Origin: Virgibacillus necropolis | GTDB lineage: Bacteria; Bacillota; Bacilli; Bacillales; Amphibacillaceae | DNA length: 64,000 nucleotides | NCBI RefSeq assembly: GCF_002224365.1 | Contig: NZ_CP022437.1 | Coordinates: forward strand, 3,410,001-3,474,000 | Direction of reading: 5' to 3' | In this document: piece by piece, positions 42,159 to 50,985 of the stretch | Position numbering within the stretch: the first letter of the stretch is position 1 | Layout of the letters: every line of letters begins with the position of its first letter | Program-made: the position numbers and the translations under genes | Notes under the pieces: generated by a model | What the model was told of the DNA's origin: nothing | Databases searched by the model: none | The model's input: only the letters and a program-made list of their open reading frames with translations

Positions 42159-42716
42159 TCAATGCAGTTTCACGAATTCGCCCTTCAGAACGCCCATCAA
42201 TATGGAATCATGAAATTCACCATCATAGAAAAGCTCATCTCTGACTATTCCCTCTCGTTTAAATCCTAACTTTTCATATGCTTTTATCGCTCTTTCATTA
42301 TATGCGAAGACGTCTAGCCCAACCCGATGAAGATTTAAACTATCAAACCCAAATTCTACTACTAATGACATGGCCTCCGTACCGTATCCGTTACCCCAAA
42401 ATTCCTTATCAAATATAGAAATCCTAACAACAGAATTTTGATTTTGATGGTCGATATCTAACATAGCTATATCTCCAATCGGCTGATTGTTCTCCTGTAA
42501 ACATATGATTAAATCAATTCTACTAGTATCTATTGCGTTTCTATCAAACCAATTTTGAATACCCTGACGACTAAATACAGCTTGTGTTCCCGTTAGTCTC
42601 CTTCCTTCTTTATCCCAAAGAGCTTTTTCATAAAATAAATCTAAATCTGCGTTTTCTATCGGTCTTACATACACCCTTTTGCTTGTTAAGAATTTTATTA
42701 CTCGTTTTTGTTCCAT
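42159..42716 (-). CDS. GNAT N-acetyltransferase (RimJ/RimL type)
   Basis: 185 aa. VYVRPIENADLDLFY opens the fold, VRISIFDKEFWGNGYGTEAM is the acetyl-CoA (motif A) loop with GNGYGTEA, and NLHRVGLDVFAYNERAIKAY plus EKLGFKREGIVRDELF complete it. The subgroup acetylates N-termini of ribosomal proteins, antibiotics or small amines. It is first in a two-gene operon with the serine hydrolase. ATG start. Confidence 0.9.
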   Translation of the reverse strand: MEQKRVIKFLTSKRVYVRPIENADLDLFYEKALWDKEGRRLTGTQAVFSRQGIQNWFDRNAIDTSRIDLIICLQENNQPIGDIAMLDIDHQNQNSVVRISIFDKEFWGNGYGTEAMSLVVEFGFDSLNLHRVGLDVFAYNERAIKAYEKLGFKREGIVRDELFYDGEFHDSILMGVLKGEFVKLH

Positions 42717-42832
42717 TTCCTCTAACCCCTATTCCACTACCGAATAGTCTAATACTAGACGATTCCATGTTTCTTATAAATAGGGAAAATAACTAATAAT
42801 CAAATTTGCCATAAAGTGAACTTTATACAGTT

Positions 42833-42863
42833 GGAGTTTACTACCCGTCAAACTGCCATAAAA
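42833..42863. repeat. Short dispersed repeat, copy 2
   Basis: CTACCCGTCAAACTGCCATA, preceded by GGAGTTTA, is the second copy of the sequence at 24854-24883 (changes at two positions). Confidence 0.55.
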
Positions 42864-42899
42864 AAGCACTAATCATCTTTTGGATAAAGATAACCAGCG
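42858..42899 (-). terminator. Terminator of the CD3324-like gene
   Basis: On the minus strand AAAGCGCTGGTTATCTTT pairs imperfectly with AAAGATGATTAGTGCTTT, followed by TTTTTT. Confidence 0.65.
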
Positions 42900-42908
42900 C
42901 TTTGACCT

Positions 42909-43175
42909 TTAACTTTTCGAGTAAACAATTTTTTTAATGGTTTCTGTTGAAAGAAAATATTCGTCAGCTAACTGATCAATGGATTTACCATTATTAAAAC
43001 CAATCTGAATACAGGCATTTCTTTCATCAAGTACCTTTCTTCCACCAGAACATGTACCCCATTTTTGATAATTGCTTTTGGATTTAGGAATATATAACGT
43101 TTCCCCTTGAACGTATTTTTGCAATTCTACAATCAGTTCTTCAGGTAATATCTTGTTTGCTTTTACATAACTCAT
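42909..43175 (-). CDS. CD3324-family helix-turn-helix protein
   Basis: 88 aa. MSYVKANKILPEELIVELQK, then WGTCSGGRKVLDERNACIQI and FFLSTETIKKIVYSK-like DEYFLSTETIKKIVY. The C-terminal part is a helix-turn-helix (GKSIDQLADEYFLSTETIKK). The family is called CD3324 after a Clostridioides protein and has no known role; a putative DNA-binding function is inferred. ATG at 43175, with AAGGGG upstream. Single gene. Confidence 0.75.
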   Translation of the reverse strand: MSYVKANKILPEELIVELQKYVQGETLYIPKSKSNYQKWGTCSGGRKVLDERNACIQIGFNNGKSIDQLADEYFLSTETIKKIVYSKS

Positions 43176-43587
43176 TTCTGCCAGCCCCTTATTCATATTT
43201 CACGAAATAGTTATAAGGTGCAAAGCCAGACATATTAGAAATGATATCTTGTTACTTAGGCGATTAAATAAAATGATACCACCTCACGCAAAGTTACCGC
43301 CTTCTAATACTAGGCTTTGCATGAGATGCTGCCGCTTTGGCAAAAGAAATAATACGTGGCAACTTTTTCAACTCCCATCTATTTTGAAATACCTCCTTAA
43401 TTTTATCATAAATTGGTTTCTACCTGTTATAATAATTTGAATAATCAATACAAAAATGTGGTCCTACTATATATTTTTCTAAAAAGTTTATAAATCATCG
43501 TACCTTTCCTTCAAACGAGTAACTGGTCAGCTGGGCTTAATAAAGAAAAGGAAATTATGATTACAGAACAAGTAAATAACTAGACTT

Positions 43588-43621
43588 AACGTGCAGTTTG
43601 TCATAGAACAAACTGCACGTT
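43588..43621. terminator. Perfect terminator hairpin
   Basis: AACGTGCAGTTTGT (43588-43601) and ACAAACTGCACGTT (43608-43621) form a 14-bp stem. It terminates the flavoprotein gene on the minus strand. The remaining 43197-43587 gap shows no convincing gene. Confidence 0.8.
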
Positions 43622-43661
43622 ATTTTCAAGGTATCTTATTTAGCGCTAGCTCGATAAGCCA

Positions 43662-44966
43662 TTAGCAATCACGGCTAGTGCCACAGCAGCCACTTCCGGC
43701 ATTCACTCCAATAATTTGTAATTGCTCTGGAGCTTGGTTTACGTTGCAAACCCCTGTTTCAGGTAATTTCAACTTAACTTTTGTAGATTCTTCACTATCA
43801 CCAGAGAGGTAAGCAACAATAGAACGCACTTGTTCATAGCCTGTTGCCATTAAAAATGTCGGCGCTCGACCGTAACTTTTTACACCCGTTATATAAAATC
43901 CCGGTTCTGGTTGGCGCAATTCTTTTTCTCCGTGTGGGCGAACAGTACCACAGCTATGAAGATTAGGATCGATAAGTGGAGCAAGCTCTTTTGTACTTTC
44001 AACTACAGGATCTACTTCTAATCTCAATTCGTTTAAGAACAAGAAATTAGGCCTAGCACCTGTATTTACAATGATTTCGTCTACGTTACTTATAGACACC
44101 CCGTCACTGCTTTGAATGATAAAAGATCCATCATGCTTTTTTATTTCTTCAACATAAAAACCTGAATGAACGTTTACAAGACCATTATCAACAAGTCGGT
44201 GAGTTTTTGTACCAAGTTCTCCTCTTGCCGCCAACTCATCATTCTCTTTTCCTCCAAAAGCCTCTTGTACCTGTTGCTTACGGACAATCCAAGAAATCTT
44301 TGTGTTTGGATATTCAGCCTTTAATGAGGTCAGATCGATTAATGTATTTAAAGCAGAATGGCCGCTACCAATTACCGCAATGTGCTTATCGTTAAATATT
44401 CCTGCTTCTTTAGCGACATTAGGAATACGTGTGTGTAACTTCTTCTCTAGTCCTTCCGTTCTCCAAATTCCGTCCGCAAAAGGAGGATTCGGATTATTCC
44501 ACGTCCCAGTCGCATCAATAACTGTTTTAGCTTCTATTTTTTCAATTAATCCATCTATTTTCACGTATAATACGAAAGGCGTTTGATCACGTAAACCAGA
44601 CTTCATTTTATCGATATTCTTTTTTGTGATATCGATAACCTCAGCACCAAAGGTTATATTTTCTTTGATTTGAGGAAGATTTGACAAAGGCTCTAAGTAT
44701 TCGTCCACAAGTTCTTTTCCAGTAGGTAATTTATCTGCTTCAGGTTCGATCCATTCGGTTTGTTGTAACAATTCTTTGGCCGTTTGATCCACGTTGAATT
44801 CCCAAGGGGAGAATAACTGAACATGCCCCCATTCAAGAATGTTAGTTCCTGCCTTAGACCCTTTCTCAAGTAGCAGGAAATTTTGTTTATATTTGTGTAG
44901 ATGGGCAGCTGCTGCAAGCCCAACTGGACCCGCTCCAATAACTACAGTAGGTAAATTTGCTAACAT
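43662..44966 (-). CDS. FAD/NADPH monooxygenase-like flavoprotein, ArsR-linked
   Basis: 434 aa. TVVIGAGPVGLAAAAHLHKY binds FAD and IAVIGSGHSALNTLIDL binds NADPH, the two-dinucleotide layout of flavin monooxygenases and thioredoxin reductases. Between them VIDATGTWNNPNPPFADG is a typical ATG motif. The last 12 residues are GSGCCGTSRDC: a Cys-rich tail that could ligate metal or As(III). It is 24 bp downstream of an ArsR regulator and the three operators. Similar flavoproteins occur in arsenic clusters (ArsO-type); the reaction is unproven. ATG start with AGGAGAG. Confidence 0.8.
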   Translation of the reverse strand: MLANLPTVVIGAGPVGLAAAAHLHKYKQNFLLLEKGSKAGTNILEWGHVQLFSPWEFNVDQTAKELLQQTEWIEPEADKLPTGKELVDEYLEPLSNLPQIKENITFGAEVIDITKKNIDKMKSGLRDQTPFVLYVKIDGLIEKIEAKTVIDATGTWNNPNPPFADGIWRTEGLEKKLHTRIPNVAKEAGIFNDKHIAVIGSGHSALNTLIDLTSLKAEYPNTKISWIVRKQQVQEAFGGKENDELAARGELGTKTHRLVDNGLVNVHSGFYVEEIKKHDGSFIIQSSDGVSISNVDEIIVNTGARPNFLFLNELRLEVDPVVESTKELAPLIDPNLHSCGTVRPHGEKELRQPEPGFYITGVKSYGRAPTFLMATGYEQVRSIVAYLSGDSEESTKVKLKLPETGVCNVNQAPEQLQIIGVNAGSGCCGTSRDC

Positions 44967-44990
44967 GATATCTCTCCTTTACTTTTTTCA

Positions 44991-45305
44991 TTAGTTCCTA
45001 CGAAATAAGCAACAAAGTTCTTCTGATAAAACATTATTTATTTCCTTATGATTTAAAGAGTAGTAACTCCAGGTTCCTCTTTTTTCTTTAATTATCAGAT
45101 TTGCTTGCAATAAAATCTTTAGATGGTACGAAAGTTTAGATTGTGCCATCTGCATCTCTTCCATTAAGTCACAGACGCAAATATAATCTTCAGATAAAGT
45201 AGCCAGTAAATTAAGCAGTTGCAATCTTTTTTGATCTGCTAGTGCTTTAAATGACTTTTCGTAATGTTTAAATGTAGTTTGCAAATCAACGGTTACTGGA
45301 AACAT
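44991..45305 (-). CDS. arsR: ArsR/SmtB-family metalloregulator
   Basis: 104 aa. KALADQKRLQLLNLLATLSE begins the winged helix; DYICVCDLMEEMQMAQSKLS holds the As(III) motif CVC and the recognition helix, and YHLKILLQANLIIKEKRGTW is the wing. The third As ligand of E. coli ArsR is not present in the same place; a CC pair near the C-terminus (EELCCLFRR) could supply it. The start is ATG at 45305 with AGAGGG upstream. Three operator copies precede it, so it controls itself and the flavoprotein. Confidence 0.92.
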   Translation of the reverse strand: MFPVTVDLQTTFKHYEKSFKALADQKRLQLLNLLATLSEDYICVCDLMEEMQMAQSKLSYHLKILLQANLIIKEKRGTWSYYSLNHKEINNVLSEELCCLFRRN

Positions 45306-45325
45306 GATTATCCCTCTTTTCATAC

Positions 45326-45399
45326 ATCAACTTTATTTGATGTAATAATCGTATATCAAAATATTTTGATTTACAAGTAATTAATCAATAAAATTTGAT
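45326..45399. promoter_or_regulatory. Three ArsR operators at a 29-bp period
   Basis: ATCAACTTTATTTGAT (45326-45341), ATCAAAATATTTTGAT (45355-45370, a perfect palindrome) and ATCAATAAAATTTGAT (45384-45399) all fit ATCAA-N6-TTGAT. Their starts are exactly 29 bp apart. On the minus strand TTGTAA and TATACG bracket the middle copy, so this one probably lies in the promoter spacer. Confidence 0.85.
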
Positions 45400-45411
45400 T
45401 AACAGTAAATA

Positions 45412-45452
45412 AAAATAACCACCATAGCTAGAACTAGCAATGATGGTTATTT
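45412..45452 (-). terminator. Terminator of the LtaS-like gene
   Basis: AATAACCA(C)CAT and ATG(A)TGGTTATT pair, with an inner GCTAG/CTAGC stem. On the minus strand it is followed by TTTTATTT. Confidence 0.75.
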
Positions 45453-45494
45453 CTTGATTAGTATTGGAATTATCCAGAAGGTCTAATGAGATTA

Positions 45495-47339
45495 TCATTC
45501 GCTAAAACGCAATAAATCTCCTAATATAATCTGATCTGAAAGTTCCAATCTTTCCCGTGCAATTTCTTGGTACTGTAAGCATTTTTTCCTTGCTACAACT
45601 TCTTTTGATTTTTTGCTGTAACATAGATTATCGATGTATGCATAATCATTTGTAATTACGCTACCATCTCGAATTATAACTGGATCATCAGGATTTTTCA
45701 CCAGTAAGTCACGGCCGAAAGCCATTTTATCATCAGTCGCAATTCCAAGTAGATGAAGAACAGTTGCTCGAATGTCGACTTGCCCGCCTGCTGTATCGAT
45801 TACTTTACCTTCTTCACCTGGCATATGAATAATTAATGGGACCTGCTGCAATTCTAGATGATTTAGCGGTGTAGCTTCTTGTCCTAGTAGTTCATGTACA
45901 CCTGATTCATATTTTTGGGAAATCCCATAATGGTCACCATATAACACGAATATAGTGTCTTCGTACATGCCCTGCTCTTTTAACAGTTGAAAAAATTGCT
46001 TAAGTGATTCATCGAGATACCGGACTGTCGTAATATATCGGTTTACAACGTCTACCTCGGTATTAGCGGGTTCAATAAATTGGTCTTCTTTCTCTAATAA
46101 AAAAGGAAAATGGTTCGTTAATGTGATAAATTTTGCATAATAAGGTTCGGACAGATTAGACAGTTCATCCATTGATTGATTGAAAAAGGGAATATCTTTG
46201 ATTCCGTAGTTAATCGAATTTTCACTTGTTACATTATAGTTCCTTTTTGAAAAATAATGGTCGTAACCTAGCGTGTTATACATTTGTTCCCTGTTCCAAA
46301 ATTCCCGGTCATTGCCGTGGAAGGTGACAGATGTGTAGTTTCCTTCTTCCTTTAAAATCTTAGGAAGGGAATCAAAGGTATTTTCTGGACGACGTACAAA
46401 TACCGAACCACTAGGTAGTGGATATAATCCGTTATCGACCATAAATTCTGCATCAGAAGTTTTTCCTTGGGCTGCTTGGTCATAAATAGTGGAAAAATAA
46501 AAGCTTTCTTTAATTAAGTCATTTAGAAAAGGAGTTATTTCTTCCCCATTGATGCTTCTGTTAATGACAAAGTTTTGGGTGGATTCTAGACTGATTATGA
46601 CAACATTTTTCCCTTTGGCCGCACCAAATAAATCTGTACGCTCTTTTTGTTTATCCTGGATAAACTCATCTACTAGTTCGCGCGCATCCTTTTCATCAGA
46701 AAACACTTTTTCAATTGGTGCCTTTACCCCATATGCTAAATTAAGCATCTGGTAATTATAGAGACCTAGCGATTTAACTAGCTGTTCCCGATCATAAGCG
46801 GTACTAAGTAAATGTGGGTGCTGAATAACACCTAAAGCAATTGTAACAGCAATTATGCCGACACTTGTTAATGCATATTTCTTTTTAACAGGCATGCGAG
46901 TTTGTGCTCTTTTATATCTTTTCGAAAAGATAATCCATCCTAGGATGAAGATATCAATAAATAGCAGTGTGTCCCAAGGAGAAAGTAATTCAACTGTACT
47001 GGCACCTAATCCCCCAACATTATTTACCTGCATTAAAACGGAAAGTGTTACAAAGTCGATATAGAAACGAAAGTAAAGTAAATTGGCATATAAAAGCCCT
47101 GTGATAAGAATATAAATAATGAGTAAAGTTACTGGTTGTACGCGTTTGCTGAAAAAGAAGCTACATCCTAAAAACAGCATTAGAGTTCCAATCGGACCTA
47201 TGATTAGTAGTAGAACATCTAGAAATGAAGAGGCTCCAAGGTCAAAGCCAATTAGTGTTACGAGTAAAGTCTTTATCCACAGTAAAATGATTGTGGTAGC
47301 AATAATATGCGTGGATATATAGTTAGTTAATTGTTTCAT
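45495..47339 (-). CDS. LtaS-type lipoteichoic acid synthase family sulfatase
   Basis: 614 aa. Five helices in the first 185 residues are followed by an extracellular sulfatase-fold domain. VVIISLESTQNFVIN (E252 Mn2+ ligand), QAAQGKTSDAEF with the nucleophilic Thr (T294), FHGNDREFWNREQMY and LYGDHYG are the catalytic landmarks of LtaS, YfnI and YqgS. The enzyme adds glycerol phosphate to a glycolipid anchor. Which of the several Bacillus paralogues it equals cannot be decided. ATG start; it lies 7 bp downstream of the broken aminotransferase gene. Confidence 0.92.
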   Translation of the reverse strand: MKQLTNYISTHIIATTIILLWIKTLLVTLIGFDLGASSFLDVLLLIIGPIGTLMLFLGCSFFFSKRVQPVTLLIIYILITGLLYANLLYFRFYIDFVTLSVLMQVNNVGGLGASTVELLSPWDTLLFIDIFILGWIIFSKRYKRAQTRMPVKKKYALTSVGIIAVTIALGVIQHPHLLSTAYDREQLVKSLGLYNYQMLNLAYGVKAPIEKVFSDEKDARELVDEFIQDKQKERTDLFGAAKGKNVVIISLESTQNFVINRSINGEEITPFLNDLIKESFYFSTIYDQAAQGKTSDAEFMVDNGLYPLPSGSVFVRRPENTFDSLPKILKEEGNYTSVTFHGNDREFWNREQMYNTLGYDHYFSKRNYNVTSENSINYGIKDIPFFNQSMDELSNLSEPYYAKFITLTNHFPFLLEKEDQFIEPANTEVDVVNRYITTVRYLDESLKQFFQLLKEQGMYEDTIFVLYGDHYGISQKYESGVHELLGQEATPLNHLELQQVPLIIHMPGEEGKVIDTAGGQVDIRATVLHLLGIATDDKMAFGRDLLVKNPDDPVIIRDGSVITNDYAYIDNLCYSKKSKEVVARKKCLQYQEIARERLELSDQIILGDLLRFSE

Positions 47340-47346
47340 CTATTCA

Positions 47347-48950
47347 TTACCTTTCTCTTGCCAATTGGTTAAATTGCTCTATTATTATTCGAATAGCTTT
47401 AATGACCTTAGTCTGCACCTGTTCTCCCATTAGCGCAACTTGGAACCAATTTCGTTTAACTAAATAACCACTTTCATAACTTGTATGTATTCCATACGAT
47501 TTTAAACGATCACCAAACTCCTTTGAAGAAATACTCTTTGGCAAGTTAACCGTAATTATTCCTGGCGAATACCCTTCCCCCTAAGCACCAACATGCCTGA
47601 CGATTCGAAATCACGACATATCTTATTAGCCAGTGCATCATTTGCTGCATGTGGATTGCTCAAGGCCTTCTGTAAAGCCAACAAACCATTCGATGAGTGT
47701 GTGTACGGAACACTGTTAGAAGCTTGGTATTTCCCTATATCCAAGTAACTTGGAATTTGCTCGTTTGGTAAAATACCCTCGTGATGAAAAACAATCGCAA
47801 TTCCAGGATAAGAAGCAAGTCCTTTTCCGCTAACCGTGCTTGCTAAATACACGTCCTTTAAATCAACAGGGATCACACCAACAGAGCTGCAACCATCGAT
47901 GCAAAGATATACATCATGCTTCTCACAAACCTCTTTCAATTGATGCAACGGATAAACATATCCAGTAGATGTTTCACAATGAACTGTCCAAAGCCACTGA
48001 ATATCTGGATACTTCATTAATGTACGATCGATTTCTTCTATTGTTATGGAAGTGTTCCATGGTTTATGTATGTTTTCAAAAGAGAGACTCCATCTATTCC
48101 CATGATCAATCAACCGCTCGCCAAACTCACCATTAGCTAAAATCAATCCTTTACTTTTAAGCGTTGACAACTGTGCTGCAACCATATCATTAGCTAGCGT
48201 ACCTGTCCCGACAATTACCTCTGTATAATTGGCGTTAGTTAGATCACATAATTGAACTTTTACTTCATTTATTACTTTTTGGATGATTAAAGAACGGTGC
48301 GAAATTGCTGGTTCTTGCCATGCTTTCTTCACTTCTTCTGTTACCTCAACAGGTCCTGGAAGGAAGTTTTGATAAAATGTCTTCTCTTTCCGCTCGATCA
48401 ATCTTTGAAAAACCTTTGACGATATTTCAAAGTTCTTTTTTGTTAAGTACATTGGCTGATAACGTGCTTTCTCCGTACCGACAAGTGGTCCAAATGACTG
48501 AAAGCCCATATGCTTATACAACTTAGTCTGTTGTACTGTTCCAGAAATTAAGGCCAGTGAATACCCTTTTTCCAAGCAATAAGCTACCAATCGTTCACAC
48601 AAACCATAAAAAATTCGTCCACCACGATATGCTTCTTTTATCGATAGCAATCTGATTTCACATGGCACAGAATCATCGGCTAAATAATCATCAAGATTAG
48701 TTAGCTTTTGATCCAACGAAAATGGCCTATTTTCCTTAACAGAAATCATTCCAATTACTTCATCTTTTCTTTTCGCAATTATGTATGTATTTTCATTGTT
48801 GAATCGATCAATTAATGTTCTTGTTTCATTTGCTTGGTGTTGTGGAATTTCCTCTACAAATGTTTGATAATTTAACCGATGGATTTGTTCCATTTCATTA
48901 ACGTCTTCCGCTTCTGCAATTTTATACCGAATTGGTGTTGAATAACTCAT
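47347..48950 (-). pseudogene. GNAT-class V aminotransferase fusion, frameshifted
   Basis: N-terminal GNAT domain (residues about 1-170: KRKDEVIGMISVKENRP, RLLSIKEAYRGGRIFYGLCE), then a class V PLP domain with FLPGPVEVTEEVKKAWQEPA, IVGTGTLANDMVAAQL, HCETSTGYVYPLHQL and the PLP Lys in VSGKGLASYPG. The frame breaks near 47580 in the purine run AGGGGGAAGGG; the C-terminal part continues in another frame (GYSPGIITVNLPKSISSKEF) to 47347. One base appears to be missing. The start is ATG at 48950 after GAGG, just past the PlsY-like stop. It resembles small-molecule (aminoethylphosphonate-like) transaminases; substrate unknown. Confidence 0.8.
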
Positions 48951-48951
48951 T

Positions 48952-49518
48952 TTAATCCTCATTTCTATGTACAAGTATAACGATTAACAGCATAATTATA
49001 AATATTCCTGCTAATACAGGCTTTGATAGAATTGTTAACGTAACTGGAATCGTACTAATAGCAATTAAACCTATTAGGGTAAAGTTGCTCTTAATTTTCA
49101 AACCAACTAGCAGGGTTAGTCCAACTACAATAAGGGTTAATGGAGCAAGTGCTAAAGCGACAGCCAAATAGACAACCACTCCCTTACCACCGCGAAATTG
49201 TAATTGTACAGGCCAAATATGTCCAATCAAAATGGCAAGCGCTATACACCCTAATAAAAATACGGCCATATTAAACAAGTAGACAGCAATTAGTAATGGA
49301 ATAACTGTCTTTAAAGCATCGATAATAACCGTATAGATAAATGCAATACGTCCAAACACTCTCCCCGCATTTCTGGCGCCAGCATTTGAACTCCCGAGCT
49401 CTCTAATATCTTGGTTTGAAGCTATCTTCCCTATATAGTAAGCACCGTTCAAACAACCACATAAATAGGACATGACGACGAAAGCAAATTCAAACAGAGG
49501 CTTCACCCCTTTGTACAA
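48952..49518 (-). CDS. PlsY-family acyl-phosphate glycerol-3-phosphate acyltransferase-like protein
   Basis: 188 aa with five helices. Motif 1 is ELGSSNAGARNAGRVFG (usual GSGNIGATNV) and motif 2 is GHIWPVQLQFRGGKGV, both typical of PlsY, which acylates glycerol 3-phosphate from acyl phosphate. It is somewhat divergent and a second PlsY copy would be expected elsewhere. The start is uncertain: AAGGGG overlaps the first in-frame codons, and a start near 49497 (MLFEFAFVV) is as likely as TTG at 49518. It precedes the GNAT-aminotransferase gene with 1 bp between them, so the two are coupled. Confidence 0.82.
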   Translation of the reverse strand: MYKGVKPLFEFAFVVMSYLCGCLNGAYYIGKIASNQDIRELGSSNAGARNAGRVFGRIAFIYTVIIDALKTVIPLLIAVYLFNMAVFLLGCIALAILIGHIWPVQLQFRGGKGVVVYLAVALALAPLTLIVVGLTLLVGLKIKSNFTLIGLIAISTIPVTLTILSKPVLAGIFIIMLLIVILVHRNED

Positions 49519-49636
49519 TTTATTTAATTATAACAATCAACCAAATTATACCATTAACTAAGCAACTGTAAAACGGGGCTAATCTGAACATTTGCAGCTA
49601 TTCTTGAAAAATTTATTTTATCACTTCGTTCAGCTA

Positions 49637-50254
49637 TTAATCTATAATAGTTTCCTTACTCGGGTTTCGCAAAAAGTCAAAAAGCATCCTGATTTGCGCC
49701 TCGGTATTTCTCTTGGTAGAAAGTTTGGGTAAATTAGTTTCAGAGAAAAACTTCACCCCGTTAGTTTCCACTCCATTAGTTGCTTGTCCACCAACTAATT
49801 CACAGTTAATAAATAGTTTATAATACTGATAAGGTAATGGTGGATGTCCATGTTTTGTTGTATCTAACAATGCGATAAGCCTTTTATGTATAACATCATA
49901 ACCAGATTCTTCTTTTATTTCTTTTACAGTATTCTCGGTAGGTGATAAACCTATGTCGCAGAACCCACCTGGTAAAGACCATCGATTATCCATTTTTTCT
50001 TTAACCATTAAAATTTTATCATCTCTAAATACTGCCCCACGAACATCTACTTTCGGTGTTTGGTAACCCGTTTCATTCGTGAATAAATCCTTGATTTTCT
50101 CCATTTCTAATTCGGTATATTCTTCGATAATCTCTGCACTAATAGAACGTAACTCTTCAAAGCGCTCAACGTCGTAAACGTCTTTTGAAAAAGTTAAGCC
50201 CGCTTGGGATAGGGATTGAATCCTTTTCGCCCACTCCAACCATTTATCACTCAT
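49637..50254 (-). CDS. Nudix hydrolase with N-terminal helical domain
   Basis: 205 aa. The first 65 residues (WLEWAKRIQSLSQAGLTFSK to about IIEEYTELE) form the NUDIX_N_2-type helical cap. The Nudix box lies in LPGGFCDIGLSPTENTVKEI and KEESGYDV, with the REUXEE part as KEIKEE. The subgroup hydrolyses ADP-ribose or other nucleoside diphosphate conjugates; the real substrate is unknown. The start is ATG at 50254 after AGGTGTG. Single gene beside the broken GNAT gene. Confidence 0.85.
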   Translation of the reverse strand: MSDKWLEWAKRIQSLSQAGLTFSKDVYDVERFEELRSISAEIIEEYTELEMEKIKDLFTNETGYQTPKVDVRGAVFRDDKILMVKEKMDNRWSLPGGFCDIGLSPTENTVKEIKEESGYDVIHKRLIALLDTTKHGHPPLPYQYYKLFINCELVGGQATNGVETNGVKFFSETNLPKLSTKRNTEAQIRMLFDFLRNPSKETIID

Positions 50255-50324
50255 TCGACACACCTATTTCCTTAGAATTTATTTGTTATTTAATTTAACT
50301 GTTCCATCTAATTCTGCTGAGTAA

Positions 50325-50859
50325 CTAGCATTTTTTGACTTCCATCCATTCATTTTCTAAAATACTCATTTCCCATAAGCTCCAGTATTCGTCACCATTT
50401 TTTCTTGAATCTCTAAGTAATCCCTCTTTTATAAACCCTGCCTTTTCATATGATTTTATAGCAGACACGTTAAAATCAAAAACCCCAAGACTAACTCTAT
50501 GCAAATAAAGTTCGTCAAATGCAACTTTGAGGACTTCCTTCACCATTAGCTGACCGATCCCTTGTCCCCTTACATTTTTATCGCCGACTAACACTTTCCC
50601 TACTCGTGTAGATTTATTTATCATATCGATTTTCCCTAAAGAAATGTGACCAATAACATCTCCTGTTTCTTTATGAACCACTTTATACACTAGTGTCAAA
50701 ACCATCATTATTCGTATTCTCTATGTACTTTTCTAACTGACTTTCGGTTAATGGATAATCAAATCCAGGTCCTCCCCATTGTAGCAAGAAATCGGGTGAA
50801 TCAATCCAATTGATAAGTTGTTTGAAATCTGAACGTTCGAACGTTTTTAGTTCAATCAC
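50325..50859 (-). pseudogene. GNAT acetyltransferase, frameshifted by one inserted base
   Basis: The N-terminal part, from GTG at 50859 (MIELKTFERSDFKQLINWID, then SPDFLLQWGGPGFDYPLTES), runs to a stop near 50694. The remainder, YKVVHKETGDVIGHISLGKI and GKVLVGDKNVRGQGIGQLMV (acetyl-CoA loop), follows in the next frame to 50325. The total length, 535 nt, is one more than a multiple of three. An extra T in the TTTT run near 50703 would explain it. RBS AGGGG before the GTG. Read as one protein it is a normal 178-aa RimJ-like GNAT. Confidence 0.8.
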
Positions 50860-50985
50860 TATACTACCCCTCTAACTTTTTATTAACACTAGTGAATATA
50901 GGTTACCACTTTCATCATTCTAAAAATAGACTTAATTGTTTTTCTTTTAAGTAAATTGTCTGCAAAAGAGGTTGCTAAAAAATAT

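Noticed and set aside
43250-43400. Possible 23-aa basic peptide on the minus strand (PRIISFAKAAASH).
   Set aside because: The GGGAG sequence touches the start codon with no spacing, and no neighbour supports it.
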